A program made the position numbers and the translations under genes. A stretch of 64,000 nucleotides of DNA from Bacillota bacterium (GTDB lineage: Bacteria > Bacillota > Clostridia > Oscillospirales > Ruminococcaceae): contig JAEZRC010000003.1 in assembly GCA_023440965.1 (NCBI GenBank), positions 1 through 64,000 of the forward strand, read 5' to 3'. The notes beneath the pieces were generated by a model. That model did not search any database. It was not told where the DNA came from and was given only the letters and a program-made list of their open reading frames with translations. Shown in pieces: positions 1-7,841 of this stretch. The first letter of the stretch is position 1, and every line of letters begins with the position of its first letter.

Positions 1-156
1 ATAACCATAGCTTATTGTTGAGAGAGGATTTGTTGGCTCAGATGAAGAGTCAGTTAAAGCGTATTCTGATTTAGAAAGAATATTTCCATATACATCATAG
101 GCGTAGGTATATGTTTTATTTTGTTCAACTAATAACCCCCTATATAAAACCTTCGT
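1..156 (-). pseudogene. RHS/YD-repeat protein fragment, continues off the left edge
   Basis: The minus strand reads 52 codons without a stop to the window edge. The translation contains TYAYDVYGNILSKSEYAL followed by a second block ending ISYGY, the YxYDxxGN signature of RHS/YD-repeat toxins and wall proteins. The frame is closed at its 5' side by a stop at 157-159 with no start codon or ribosome binding site, so what is visible is an internal piece cut off from its N-terminus. RHS proteins are usually over 1000 residues. Whether this is a dead remnant or a displaced C-terminal cassette depends on sequence to the left of the window. Confidence 0.6.
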
Positions 157-159
157 TCA

Positions 160-524
160 AGGTATTAGTAGCAAAAAAATTAAGAGTTCCCAAACCGTAC
201 TATCTGAGAACTCTTGCAACAATGTATTCAATGTGCTATGATAGAGCACAAGAACGGCATTTTCAATAAGTCATTCAGATATTGCGTTATCTGGACTGAT
301 TATGAAGCTTATGGAGTGCTTTTTTAATTTAATAAAATTATATCAAGCTTGATAACATATGTTAAGCTTGTTTTTTATTTTCATAGAATAGTATTATTAA
401 TTTTTGTAACATTATGTACAAATTTGTGGAAAATAGTTGCAAAGGTGATGTTTTATTATTATAATATTATGTATAATTGAAAAATAATTAAGATAATACA
501 ATACTTAAAATTCATTGATAAGGT
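160..524. other. Gap between RHS fragment and first intact gene
   Basis: No confident gene. On the plus strand a frame opens after a stop at 205-207 and runs to TAA at 325-327. From ATG 238 it would give 29 residues rich in aromatics (ends TDYEAYGVLF) and it is followed by a terminator, so it may be the tail of a lost gene. An inverted repeat (AAGAGTTC at 183-190 against GAACTCTT at 208-215) lies just upstream. The rest is AT-rich and contains TATAAT-like sequences before the gene at 525. Confidence 0.4.
343..376 (+). terminator. Rho-independent terminator
   Basis: CAAGCTT at 344-350 pairs with AAGCTTG at 364-370, with further pairing of the AT-rich interior, and is followed directly by a T run. 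It is oriented to end plus-strand transcription and lies 16 bases after the stop of the short frame at 238-327. Confidence 0.6.
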
Positions 525-1259
525 ATGGTTTGGGATAATGAGAAGCTAATTAAATTAAAAATCATATTTCCTATGCTTGATTCAAGTATAGTACCAGATA
601 ATTTGAAAAATAGAGGTGTGGAAATGTTTGCTGCCAGCACATATGATGAAGTTGAAGCGATTGAAAAGCAAGTCGAAAATTTGGAAATAGTCGTTCTCTT
701 GTTTGTTAAACCTACTAATCAAGATGCGATGGATGTTATAAAAGAGTTTGAGTATATTCACTACAATTCTGAAAAATATTGCTCAGTCTTTGCTGTAGGA
801 TATACTGACGACTTTTGCAAAGCAAAGGATAAAACTTACAGAAAAATTGACGCTGTACTTAATGGCGACTGGTATTACAGTACGAAAGCGTTTGTGGAAT
901 TTAAAAGCAAACTAGAAAAACGTATTAAATGGAAATACTCTGGAGAAACAGAAATTCTTATCCTACAAAACAATCCTGGAAATAATCACTCTCTTAACTT
1001 TAAAAACTATGTAGCGATTGATGTTAACAAAGGAATCCGTGATGGATACATAGATTCTTTTCAACGTTTTATGGAATCATTAATAAGAAGTTCAAAAAGT
1101 CAAGTTATTGCGAGAGATGCTATTCGAAATGTTCGGAAAGAGCAAACTGGTATTAAATGTATTGTCACAGATGCAATAGATGAATGCAAGAAAATACCAC
1201 TACCTGTAAAGAAAATTGTTAAGGACAGGCTGTTTTATCGTTGCGCGAATAACATTTGA
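525..1259 (+). CDS. Hypothetical protein, 244 aa
   Basis: I do not recognise this protein. It is a soluble, lysine-rich 244-residue product without signal peptide or membrane segment. The C-terminal third, with the stretches IKCIVTDAIDECKK and PLPVKKIVKDRLFYR, is basic and could bind nucleic acid, but no motif fixes a function. The ATG at 525 is the first in frame; the purine-rich AAGG before it sits too close for a good ribosome binding site, so initiation is uncertain. It stands alone, with about 90 to 140 bases of AT-rich sequence before the next gene, in a zone of decayed genes, and could be an orphan from a mobile element. Confidence 0.55.
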   Translation: MVWDNEKLIKLKIIFPMLDSSIVPDNLKNRGVEMFAASTYDEVEAIEKQVENLEIVVLLFVKPTNQDAMDVIKEFEYIHYNSEKYCSVFAVGYTDDFCKAKDKTYRKIDAVLNGDWYYSTKAFVEFKSKLEKRIKWKYSGETEILILQNNPGNNHSLNFKNYVAIDVNKGIRDGYIDSFQRFMESLIRSSKSQVIARDAIRNVRKEQTGIKCIVTDAIDECKKIPLPVKKIVKDRLFYRCANNI

Positions 1260-1397
1260 TTATTCCTTAAAATCGCATAATAAACATATAAATCCGTTAA
1301 ATTAATTATTTATTCTGTTTTAAAGAGATAGTAAAGCCAGCTTTTCATTATGTTTATACTAGATAAGTATTGTTTACTTCTAAGGAGTTTACTTCAT

Positions 1398-1670
1398 ATG
1401 ACAAGAGAAGAATTTCAAATAATGCACAGTGAGATTATTGAACAATTTCAATGGATTGAATTTAATTTAAAGCGAATATATTCAAAAATGTCTCATAAAC
1501 CTTTCACGGAAAGCTTAGCTAACCTGGAAAAGGATAATTGGTGGAAGCTGGTTTCTATGCTTTGTAAAATGGAAAATGATAAAGGGACTTCAATTATTTC
1601 GGAATACAACTACAAAGAGCTTGAGAAACACGTGAAATCAGAAATTATTGGTGTCATCAGTGCTATTTAG
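1398..1670 (+). CDS. Hypothetical small protein, 90 aa
   Basis: Unrecognised, probably helical and cytosolic, starting MTREEFQIMHSEIIEQF and containing a Trp-Trp pair (DNWWKLVSM). I chose ATG 1398 because AAGGAG at 1382-1387 lies ten bases before it; a start at 1350 in the same frame would add 16 residues but has no ribosome binding site. Size and composition would suit an antitoxin or immunity protein of the preceding gene, but the gap between them and the absence of any recognisable domain leave that as a guess. Confidence 0.5.
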   Translation: MTREEFQIMHSEIIEQFQWIEFNLKRIYSKMSHKPFTESLANLEKDNWWKLVSMLCKMENDKGTSIISEYNYKELEKHVKSEIIGVISAI

Positions 1671-2081
1671 ATATATGTTTTAAAGAAGATAATGAAAAGA
1701 AACTAATTGTAAAGAAAGGGACACCAAAAAGAAGTTTAATAATTGATTTCAATTATATAAAGACTCTTGCTATTGATCTGCAAGAGCTGTATTACAAAGT
1801 CCCGGTTACTTGCTCACAACTGTAGTCAGCAACAAAAACCGGGGAGTATTACTGTAATGTTTTGAAAATACTCATCAAGTTCTGTTTTCAGAATTATCCA
1901 TTATGTTTAATTGGTGGACAGGCTGAGTGTAGCAAATAATAAAAAGTTTATCCTACGCAATTACTTATGTAACATCATTTTTCTTTCCATTCTTTATTTG
2001 ATACTTTTTATTATTGAAAATGAGCCAGTAATTATCTATTGATGTGGTAATACAAATAACAAAACCGAAGGAGATGGCATT
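1671..2081. other. Gap with a nested stem-loop
   Basis: No gene seen. The one clear structure is at 1790-1859: CCCGGTT (1801-1807) pairs with AACCGGG (1837-1843), inside it TTGCT (1810-1814) pairs with AGCAA (1828-1832), and outside it ATTAC (1790-1794) can pair with GTAAT (1855-1859). A smaller hairpin, CTCTTGC against GCAAGAG, lies just upstream at about 1764-1786. No T run follows, so this is not a simple terminator. It may be a small structured RNA or the footprint of a mobile element. Confidence 0.4.
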
Positions 2082-2263
2082 ATGCCAGTAGAAGCTACTA
2101 TTTATACAGGATTGCTTAATTATCCAAACAGTCGTTTCACTGGTAGTAAAAGTAAGCGTTTAATGGAATATCAAATTTAAAAGTTGCACTTTCTAATGGT
2201 TTGTACATATATTTTGTTTCTTCTCAATATGACTTTTGGGGAAATACAATAGCTGAGGTATAA
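2082..2263 (+). pseudogene. Frameshifted small gene, copy 1
   Basis: GAAGGAG at 2068-2073 and ATG 2082 start a 32-codon frame (MPVEATIYTGLLNYPNSRF, stop 2178-2180). Reading on in a second frame from about 2164 gives GISNLKVALSNGLYIYFVSS and on to TAA at 2261-2263. Joined by one frameshift near 2160-2166, the product would be about 60 residues. The family is unknown to me. A second, more damaged copy lies at 3943-4088, and the two flank the leucine-rich-repeat gene. Confidence 0.55.
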
Positions 2264-2341
2264 TCGTTTTGTGGAAAATATTGATTTAATAAATCATACG
2301 AGAAGATTATTAGTATTTAATAATCAACTTCCCATTACGTT
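2118..2341 (+). repeat. Direct repeat, copy 1 (partner 3941-4167)
   Basis: About 225 bp aligns by eye with 3941-4167. Shared blocks include TTATCCAAACAGTCGTTTCA, AAAAGTAAGCGTT, GGTTTGTACAT and ATTTAATAATCAACTTC. The similarity covers both the broken small gene and about 80 bp of sequence after its stop, so the duplicated unit was larger than the coding frame. Confidence 0.75.
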
Positions 2342-2454
2342 TATTATTAACTAAAATAGAATATTAAATTAATAAAGATAGCCAGCTCCTCACTTATAGT
2401 GACATTATAGCGTTGTAAATTTAAATAACATAGACATCAATAGGAGGAATAAAA

Positions 2455-3885
2455 GTGAAGAATAATTACAGATTAGGTAAGTTTGTTAGGAAAAATTGGT
2501 TAAAGATATTTATGGCTTTTGTATTAGCTTTTACCTTAATGTGTTCTTATGAAAATCCCATAAAAGCATCAGCAGCAACCCCAACCCCTGATGCTGCATT
2601 TACTTATAGCGGCGTACCAGGAGGAGGCATTGAAATTACCGATGTCAATACAACAATATATGGTACAGATATTGTTGTGCCAAATCAAATAGATGGCAAG
2701 ACTGTTCGTGCTATTAATTTAGCTGGTGAAAGACTTACTTCACTTAATGTAAGTAACTGCACTTCACTTGATACTTTACATTGCGAGTATAATGCACTTA
2801 CAACATTGGACGTGAGTAAAAATACTAACCTTGCTTACTTAAATTGTGGTTATAATAAACTCGCCACATTAGATGTAAGCAAAAACACTGCATTAAGAGA
2901 TTTGTCTTGTAATAGTAACAATTTAACCACATTGGATGTGAGCGAAAGCACTGCACTAACAAGTTTAAATTGTAATACCAATAAACTCACCACATTGGAT
3001 GTTCGTAACAACACTTCATTGATATATTTAAATTGTTGTAGCAATGCGCTCAACACATTGAATTTTAGCAAAAACTATTCATTAATATATTTGTTATGTA
3101 ACACAAATCAACTAACCTCATTGGATGTGAGCAAAAACATCAAATTAAAACAATTAGAGTGCAAGGGTAATAAATTTACAAAGTTGGACGTGAGCGAAAA
3201 TACTGCATTAGATTTGATTATTTGTGATAATAACAAACTCACTACATTAGATGTAAGTAATAACACTGCTCTCTATTATTTCAATTGTGGTTATAATCAG
3301 CTTGCCACATTAGATGTGAGTAATAACCCTGCACTAACATATTTTATTTGTTGTAATAACCAACTTACCACATTGGATGTGAGTAAAAACGCTGAACTAA
3401 CAACTTTAGATTGTAGATATAACTATATAGCTGATATGTCTGCTTTACAGACGTGGAAAAATATTTCAGGACATTCTGGTTCAGTTTCACCTCAGTTGAG
3501 TAATCCTCCTGTTACTGCTCCAGCGGTAGACACAACCACAGCGAAAGACCCAACTACTGTAACAACGACCAAGCCAAATACTACTAATCCATCGGCAAGC
3601 ACAGCAAAAACATCAGAAGGAACAAATACACAGTCATCCGTATCTAATACTTCGTCTAATACCGAGAGCGAGTCATCATTTGTAGATGATAATTCAAATG
3701 TCACAGATTCAAGCGTAATAGATTCTCAATCATCACAGAATGATGATTCTTCCAAAGTAATAAAGAAAGCAAAAGATAGCAAAGGCATTTCTCTGTTTGT
3801 AAAAATAATTATTATCATTATTTTTGTCATTGGATCAGGTTCATTCATATTTGTTATCGCCTATAAGAAGAAAAAATTACAATAG
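2455..3885 (+). CDS. Leucine-rich-repeat surface protein
   Basis: The 476-residue protein starts with a basic signal peptide (hydrophobic core about residues 17-32, probable cleavage near ASAA, residue 41). It carries eleven 21-residue leucine-rich repeats of the form LDVSxNxxLxxLxCxxNxLTT between about residues 90 and 330, then a Thr/Ser-rich linker, then a C-terminal membrane helix (ISLFVKIIIIIIFVIGSGSF) with a KKKK tail. The domain order indicates a protein displayed outside the cell and held by its C-terminal helix; no LPXTG-type motif is present. The Cys in most repeats is typical of this clostridial/internalin-like subtype. The start is GTG 2455, with AGGAGG at 2443-2448. Binding partner unknown. 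Confidence 0.8.
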   Translation: MKNNYRLGKFVRKNWLKIFMAFVLAFTLMCSYENPIKASAATPTPDAAFTYSGVPGGGIEITDVNTTIYGTDIVVPNQIDGKTVRAINLAGERLTSLNVSNCTSLDTLHCEYNALTTLDVSKNTNLAYLNCGYNKLATLDVSKNTALRDLSCNSNNLTTLDVSESTALTSLNCNTNKLTTLDVRNNTSLIYLNCCSNALNTLNFSKNYSLIYLLCNTNQLTSLDVSKNIKLKQLECKGNKFTKLDVSENTALDLIICDNNKLTTLDVSNNTALYYFNCGYNQLATLDVSNNPALTYFICCNNQLTTLDVSKNAELTTLDCRYNYIADMSALQTWKNISGHSGSVSPQLSNPPVTAPAVDTTTAKDPTTVTTTKPNTTNPSASTAKTSEGTNTQSSVSNTSSNTESESSFVDDNSNVTDSSVIDSQSSQNDDSSKVIKKAKDSKGISLFVKIIIIIIFVIGSGSFIFVIAYKKKKLQ

Positions 3886-3940
3886 AACAATTATGCTATG
3901 CACTTATAAAGTGGCATGTATAGTTCATCTTAAGGATGCA

Positions 3941-4167
3941 GTAATTATCCAAACAGTCGTTTCACTAGTAATAAAAGTAAGCGTTCGATGGAATAGCAAA
4001 TTAAATAGTTCCACTTTCTAAAGGTTTGTACATGGATTTTGTTTCTTCTTCAGATTATTTTGAGGAAAATGCAATAGATGAGATATAAACGTTTTATGGG
4101 GATTTTTGATTAAATAAATCATATAAGAAGATTATTTGTATTTAATAATCAACTTCACATTATGTTT
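3941..4167 (+). repeat. Direct repeat, copy 2 (partner 2118-2341)
   Basis: Diverged second copy of the repeat upstream of the leucine-rich-repeat gene, beginning about 55 bases after that gene's stop. Same order of shared blocks as copy 1, without inversion. The two copies make the gene between them a candidate for a cassette that could be lost or swapped by recombination. Confidence 0.75.
3943..4088 (+). pseudogene. Degenerate small gene, copy 2
   Basis: Reads NYPNSRFTSNKSKRSM, then after the same frameshift position GIAN, an in-frame stop, IVPLSKGLYMDFVSS and on to TAA 4086-4088. It lacks the N-terminal MPVEATIYTGLL segment and the ribosome binding site of copy 1. Both copies break at the same place, which suggests the duplication happened after the first frameshift or that the break point is a hotspot. 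Confidence 0.55.
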
Positions 4168-4390
4168 AAACCATGTAATAAGAATCAATTTATGAATAAA
4201 TTACATTATAATATTAAAGACGAGTACAGTCATGAGATTAATGAGTATGAGATATATTAAGACGGCCTATGTCAATATACATATAATTTATAAACAATAA
4301 AACTAACCGATTAATTTGTCGAAGAGCTTTGAAAAATCAAATAAATATGATATAATTATCTGTATTTAATCTTAGTAGGAGTGTGATTTA
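4089..4390. other. Gap with promoter for the next gene
   Basis: No gene seen. The last part of the direct repeat runs to about 4167. A promoter, TTGAAA (4329-4334), 16 bp, TATAAT (4351-4356), lies about 28 bases upstream of the TAGGAG ribosome binding site of the truncated restriction-methylation gene. Confidence 0.5.
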
Positions 4391-5545
4391 GTGAACAGAG
4401 AGTTAGTAAAGCAATATATAGATTCGCAGCCAATTAAAGTGGTAACTAAGTTTGACTTAACTACCAATAAACTAGCATACACAGAAATTAAGCAAAATAG
4501 AGAAATTAGAGACATTAATGGTGATGAAGAAGTTGTTCGAGCTTACATTCTAACACGTTTGGTTAATGAATTGGGATATTCTCCAAGTCTAATTGAAATT
4601 GAACTTGAATACTCCGCAGGTAGAGCTCCAAAACTTTCTCCAAGAGCAGATATTCTTGTTAGAGATTCAAATAATGATGTTTTTTTATTTTTTGAGCTTA
4701 AATCCCCTTCTGAGTACGATATAAATGATAAAGATAGAATTATTAACGATCAACTTTTTAGTGTTGCTGCACTTGAAAAAGTTAAAGGTAACGCTGTAAA
4801 ATACCTCGTACTTTATACTGTAAATGATAATAACGATATATTATCAGACGAATGTATAGTTATTGACAATGAAAAATTTACTTCTTTTACTGATTGGGAA
4901 GAAACAAGAGATAGTGGTAATACATTACCTATTAGATATGGCAAAGCGCAAAAGAAACCGTACATAAAAGCTTCAGAACACGACCTTGAAAAGAATTTCA
5001 CAACGGAAGCCCTGCTAAGAATTCAAACTGACTTACATAATGTTTTGTGGGGTGGTGGCGGAACCGACGATAATGAAGTTTTCTCTTCTCTTGTAAATCT
5101 TATTTTAGCTAAAATTCAAGATGAAGACGAAACTGAAGATAATAATACGTATAGTTTCCAATCTCTAACATTTGCAAAAGATGGTGATGATCTTTTTGAA
5201 ACAAATGAGCAACTTTTTGAACGTATAAATACGTTGTATAGAAAAGCACTTAGACATAAGCTAAACTTAACTGATGAGAATGAATTAAAAAAATCATACG
5301 TTATTGATACTAAGAAATTCTCGCTTTCAAAACTTAAATACACCGTTCAAAAACTAGAAGGATTATCTTTTGTTGATGGTAAAAACAGCCTTAATGGAAA
5401 AGATATTCTTGGTGACTTTTTCGAGGGAATTATTCGTGACGGATTTAAACAGAGTAAGGGACAGTTTTTTACTCTAATAAATGTAGTTATATTTATGCTT
5501 TTGGCTGTTCAAGCAGACCAAATAGCTATTAAGCGTATAAAATAA
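4391..5545 (+). pseudogene. Truncated restriction-methylation protein (HsdR-type N-terminus, methylase lost)
   Basis: The 384-residue product has an N-terminal nuclease-like domain resembling the type I restriction R-protein N-terminus: RADILVRD followed by FFELKSP gives the D...ExK metal site near residues 77-98. After a helical linker comes GDFFEGIIRDGFKQSKGQFF, the segment that opens the N6-adenine methylase domain of combined restriction-methylation proteins. The frame ends about 20 residues later, before the AdoMet and NPPY motifs, and no other frame continues them. The gene has lost its methylase and target-recognition parts and is unlikely to modify DNA. Start is GTG 4391 with TAGGAG at 4376-4381. 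Confidence 0.7.
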
Positions 5546-5885
5546 GATAGTTTATATGAAAAATATAAGATTGACTTGCGCAAAATGCATTAAAAAAGAA
5601 ATAAATTTATATAGAAATTAAGGAACTCCTATTAAAAATGTTAATGGGAGTTCCTTTTTACTCATATAAGTGTACTTTTCCCTACTTTTTGCAACTTGTG
5701 AAAAACACGTTAAAGTTCTTTGAGTTCCACCATCATTGTTATAATCGTCACCTACAAGCCGTTCTCATATTCCTTTTTGCCTTTTCCCACATTTATTTTC
5801 ACAATGTTCTTCTAAACTTATAGATTTTGTAGTTCCATATTTAATGAATAGCCAAATATCAAGCGGTAATTGTGTTATTAATACT
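5546..5885. other. Gap after the truncated restriction gene
   Basis: Contains the terminator at 5620-5658 and otherwise no intact gene. On the minus strand, about 5655-5775, a frame without a start reads RLVGDDYNNDGGTQR and ends in MSKKE; it may be a remnant of a lost gene but I cannot place it. Confidence 0.35.
5620..5658 (+). terminator. Rho-independent terminator
   Basis: AAGGAACTCC pairs with GGAGTTCCTT across an AT-rich loop and is followed by TTTT. It lies 75 bases past the stop of the truncated restriction gene and probably served the original 3' end. Confidence 0.75.
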
Positions 5886-7151
5886 TTATTTCATTCCTTC
5901 TGGCAAAACCAATTCTGACGGAAGCATCTGATCCCATATAGGAACAAATTTAAATGTGCAAGCCCCTTGAATTTTTATGTAATAGGCTGAACCATCTTGA
6001 ATGTCAACAGTTTCACCAGCTTTTACTTCTTTTGTTTTAATAATTTTGCGGTTCTTATCATAATATTTTAATTTACAATCTTTATCTGTTGTGAATTTTG
6101 CTGCAATTTGTGTTAATGTCTCATTTTCTGAAAGGTTAAAATATTTATAGCCATATGCAAAATCAAGCACAATATCATTTTTTATATATCCGTTAACATT
6201 ATCAAAAAAGTAATAATAGCTGTATTCTTTCTCAGTATTCCATACATCCTCATATCTCAAAGGTGTAATATATAATGTTTTAGTATTGGTATAATCTACT
6301 ACTGGCTCTGTCATCTCCATCTTATCTTTATTTATTTTATTCCATTCAGAAAACTTAACAAATACATCATTAGATGTAATTTCTTTAATCATTACAGTTA
6401 CCTGCTTGCCTTCTGTGATATTCTGGCTTTTTAGTTTTTCAAACAATTTTAATATTGCATCTTTACCATAAGTCTCCTGAAGAAAAGTGACAAGTCTCAA
6501 ACCCATTCCGTAATATTCCATCATAGGTTGATCTTCACTGAAAATAGACTTTTTTGAAACTGTCTGTTCAAGTACGCTTACATCAGGCAACTGATATTCT
6601 GCAATAGTATGATGCAACGAATAAAAAGTCGGCAAAGTCGAATTCTTATAATATAATCTTGTAATGTAATTTGCGTAGCCTTCATCAATCATACGATCAA
6701 AGTTCCTAAAATTTCTATATTGAATACAATGCGTAAGTTCATGAGCAAGAACATGTGAAGTACCATTCCACAACAATGCCTCTTCCTCAGTTATATTTAC
6801 TTCTTTCTCATTAGCAACTGAAGCTCTGTGCTTGCGTTGAATATTTATATTTATTCTGTTTTTACTTATATCCCCATCTGGATAGAATTTAAGACCGGTT
6901 AACTTCATTACATCCTCGGCGACAATATCACACATGGTTCCGAAGTTTTTTGGTACTACTGAGTCTTTAACAATATTAATTTCAAAATACTTTGACTTTA
7001 TTACCTCGTCTTTCTGGTACTTTACAAAATCGCATGCATAACTATCCTTTTCTAACTTCAAGTTTTCTTTTGTTTCTTCTTTTTTGCTTGTACAAGCTGT
7101 CATTAAAATGATTATACTAAGAAACAGCCCTATGTAAAATCTTTTATTCAT
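5886..7151 (-). CDS. Lipoprotein zinc metallopeptidase (HEXXH)
   Basis: The 421-residue protein begins with a lipoprotein signal peptide ending in the lipobox LMTAC (Cys20), so it should be anchored on the outer face of the membrane. HVLAHELTHCIQY near residue 136 supplies the HEXXH zinc site, and MIDEGYANY about 20 residues later supplies the third ligand Glu, the gluzincin arrangement. The part after about residue 270 is beta-rich and probably accessory. GGAG precedes ATG 7151. It has its own intergenic region and no operon partner. Substrate unknown. Confidence 0.7.
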   Translation of the reverse strand: MNKRFYIGLFLSIIILMTACTSKKEETKENLKLEKDSYACDFVKYQKDEVIKSKYFEINIVKDSVVPKNFGTMCDIVAEDVMKLTGLKFYPDGDISKNRININIQRKHRASVANEKEVNITEEEALLWNGTSHVLAHELTHCIQYRNFRNFDRMIDEGYANYITRLYYKNSTLPTFYSLHHTIAEYQLPDVSVLEQTVSKKSIFSEDQPMMEYYGMGLRLVTFLQETYGKDAILKLFEKLKSQNITEGKQVTVMIKEITSNDVFVKFSEWNKINKDKMEMTEPVVDYTNTKTLYITPLRYEDVWNTEKEYSYYYFFDNVNGYIKNDIVLDFAYGYKYFNLSENETLTQIAAKFTTDKDCKLKYYDKNRKIIKTKEVKAGETVDIQDGSAYYIKIQGACTFKFVPIWDQMLPSELVLPEGMK

Positions 7152-7519
7152 AATTACTCCTTAATATTTACGATTTTATAAATACTTAGTTAATTGCTAT
7201 AATCTACTTATCCATCATAAACATAATGGGAACAATCAACTAATAATCTATAAAAACTGTTCTATATCAGAACAAATCTTGATTACTGATTGGTTTTGCA
7301 TCTTGTTGCTTTAACTTACAATTCAATAATAGCTTTGTGCATGAAAGCAAAACTTGTTTTAGCTTAATAAATTACATCTTTCATTTTGTCACCTCATCCG
7401 TTCGTCTTTTTGCCATTTTATCATATTATTTGATATTATACAATATTTCACATAATCTTCGTCATACATTTTGCATTATAAAATTATATTAAATTACGGT
7501 AAATTCTATAAAAAGCTAC
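7152..7519. other. Divergent intergenic region
   Basis: Separates the metallopeptidase lipoprotein (leftwards) from the hydrogenase operon (rightwards). It must hold the lipoprotein promoter, but no single box pair stands out in this AT-rich stretch. No gene or RNA seen. Confidence 0.4.
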
Positions 7520-7548
7520 TTTACAAAAATGAAAATAAGGTATATAAT
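7520..7548 (+). promoter_or_regulatory. Sigma-A promoter of the hydrogenase operon
   Basis: TTTACA (7520-7525), a 17-bp spacer and a perfect TATAAT (7543-7548). Transcription should start at about 7555, inside the Rex operator that follows. Confidence 0.85.
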
Positions 7549-7552
7549 TATA

Positions 7553-7570
7553 TTGTTAAATAATTAACAA
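7553..7570 (+). promoter_or_regulatory. Rex operator
   Basis: TTGTTAAATAATTAACAA is a perfect match to the published Rex consensus TTGTTAAnnnnTTAACAA. It begins four bases after the -10 box and covers the expected start point, so bound Rex should block initiation. Rex is released by NADH, so the operon should be switched on when NADH accumulates, which fits a hydrogen-metabolism operon. The rex gene is not in this window. Confidence 0.9.
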
Positions 7571-7588
7571 TATAAAGGAGCGACTTAC

Positions 7589-7834
7589 ATGGAAATATAC
7601 GTTTGCATAGGTTCTTCGTGTCATCTAAGGGGTTCTTATGACATAATTGAATTGCTCAAGAAAAATATAAAACTTAACAATCTTGAAGATAAGATTGACC
7701 TCAAGGCGTCATTCTGTCTTGGGAAATGCACATCGGGTGTTACTATTAAGGTTGAGGATGAGATTATTACAGGCGTTTCGAAGGAAAATTTCGACGAGGT
7801 ATTCAACAAATACATTTTGAAGATTGAACAGTGA
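7589..7834 (+). CDS. Thioredoxin-like [2Fe-2S] ferredoxin
   Basis: An 81-residue protein with the four-cysteine pattern of the NuoE/thioredoxin-like ferredoxin fold: CIGSSC near the N-terminus (C-x4-C) and CLGKC near residue 45 (C-x3-C), which hold a [2Fe-2S] cluster. Free-standing versions are usual partners of [FeFe]-hydrogenases and pass electrons to or from them. It is the first gene of the Rex-controlled operon, with AAAGGAG six to eight bases before ATG 7589; the next gene starts seven bases after its stop. Confidence 0.85.
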   Translation: MEIYVCIGSSCHLRGSYDIIELLKKNIKLNNLEDKIDLKASFCLGKCTSGVTIKVEDEIITGVSKENFDEVFNKYILKIEQ

Positions 7835-7841
7835 GGCTTTT

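Noticed and set aside
2455..3885. CRISPR-like periodicity (63 bp) in the LRR gene
   Set aside because: The period is 21 codons of an intact reading frame with drifting sequence; there are no unique spacers between identical repeats.
5655..5775. Minus-strand frame with RLVGDDYNNDGGTQR that faintly recalls the start of HIRAN-type proteins
   Set aside because: It has no start, contains a stop in the upstream part, and the similarity is limited to a few residues; not enough to call a remnant of a named family.
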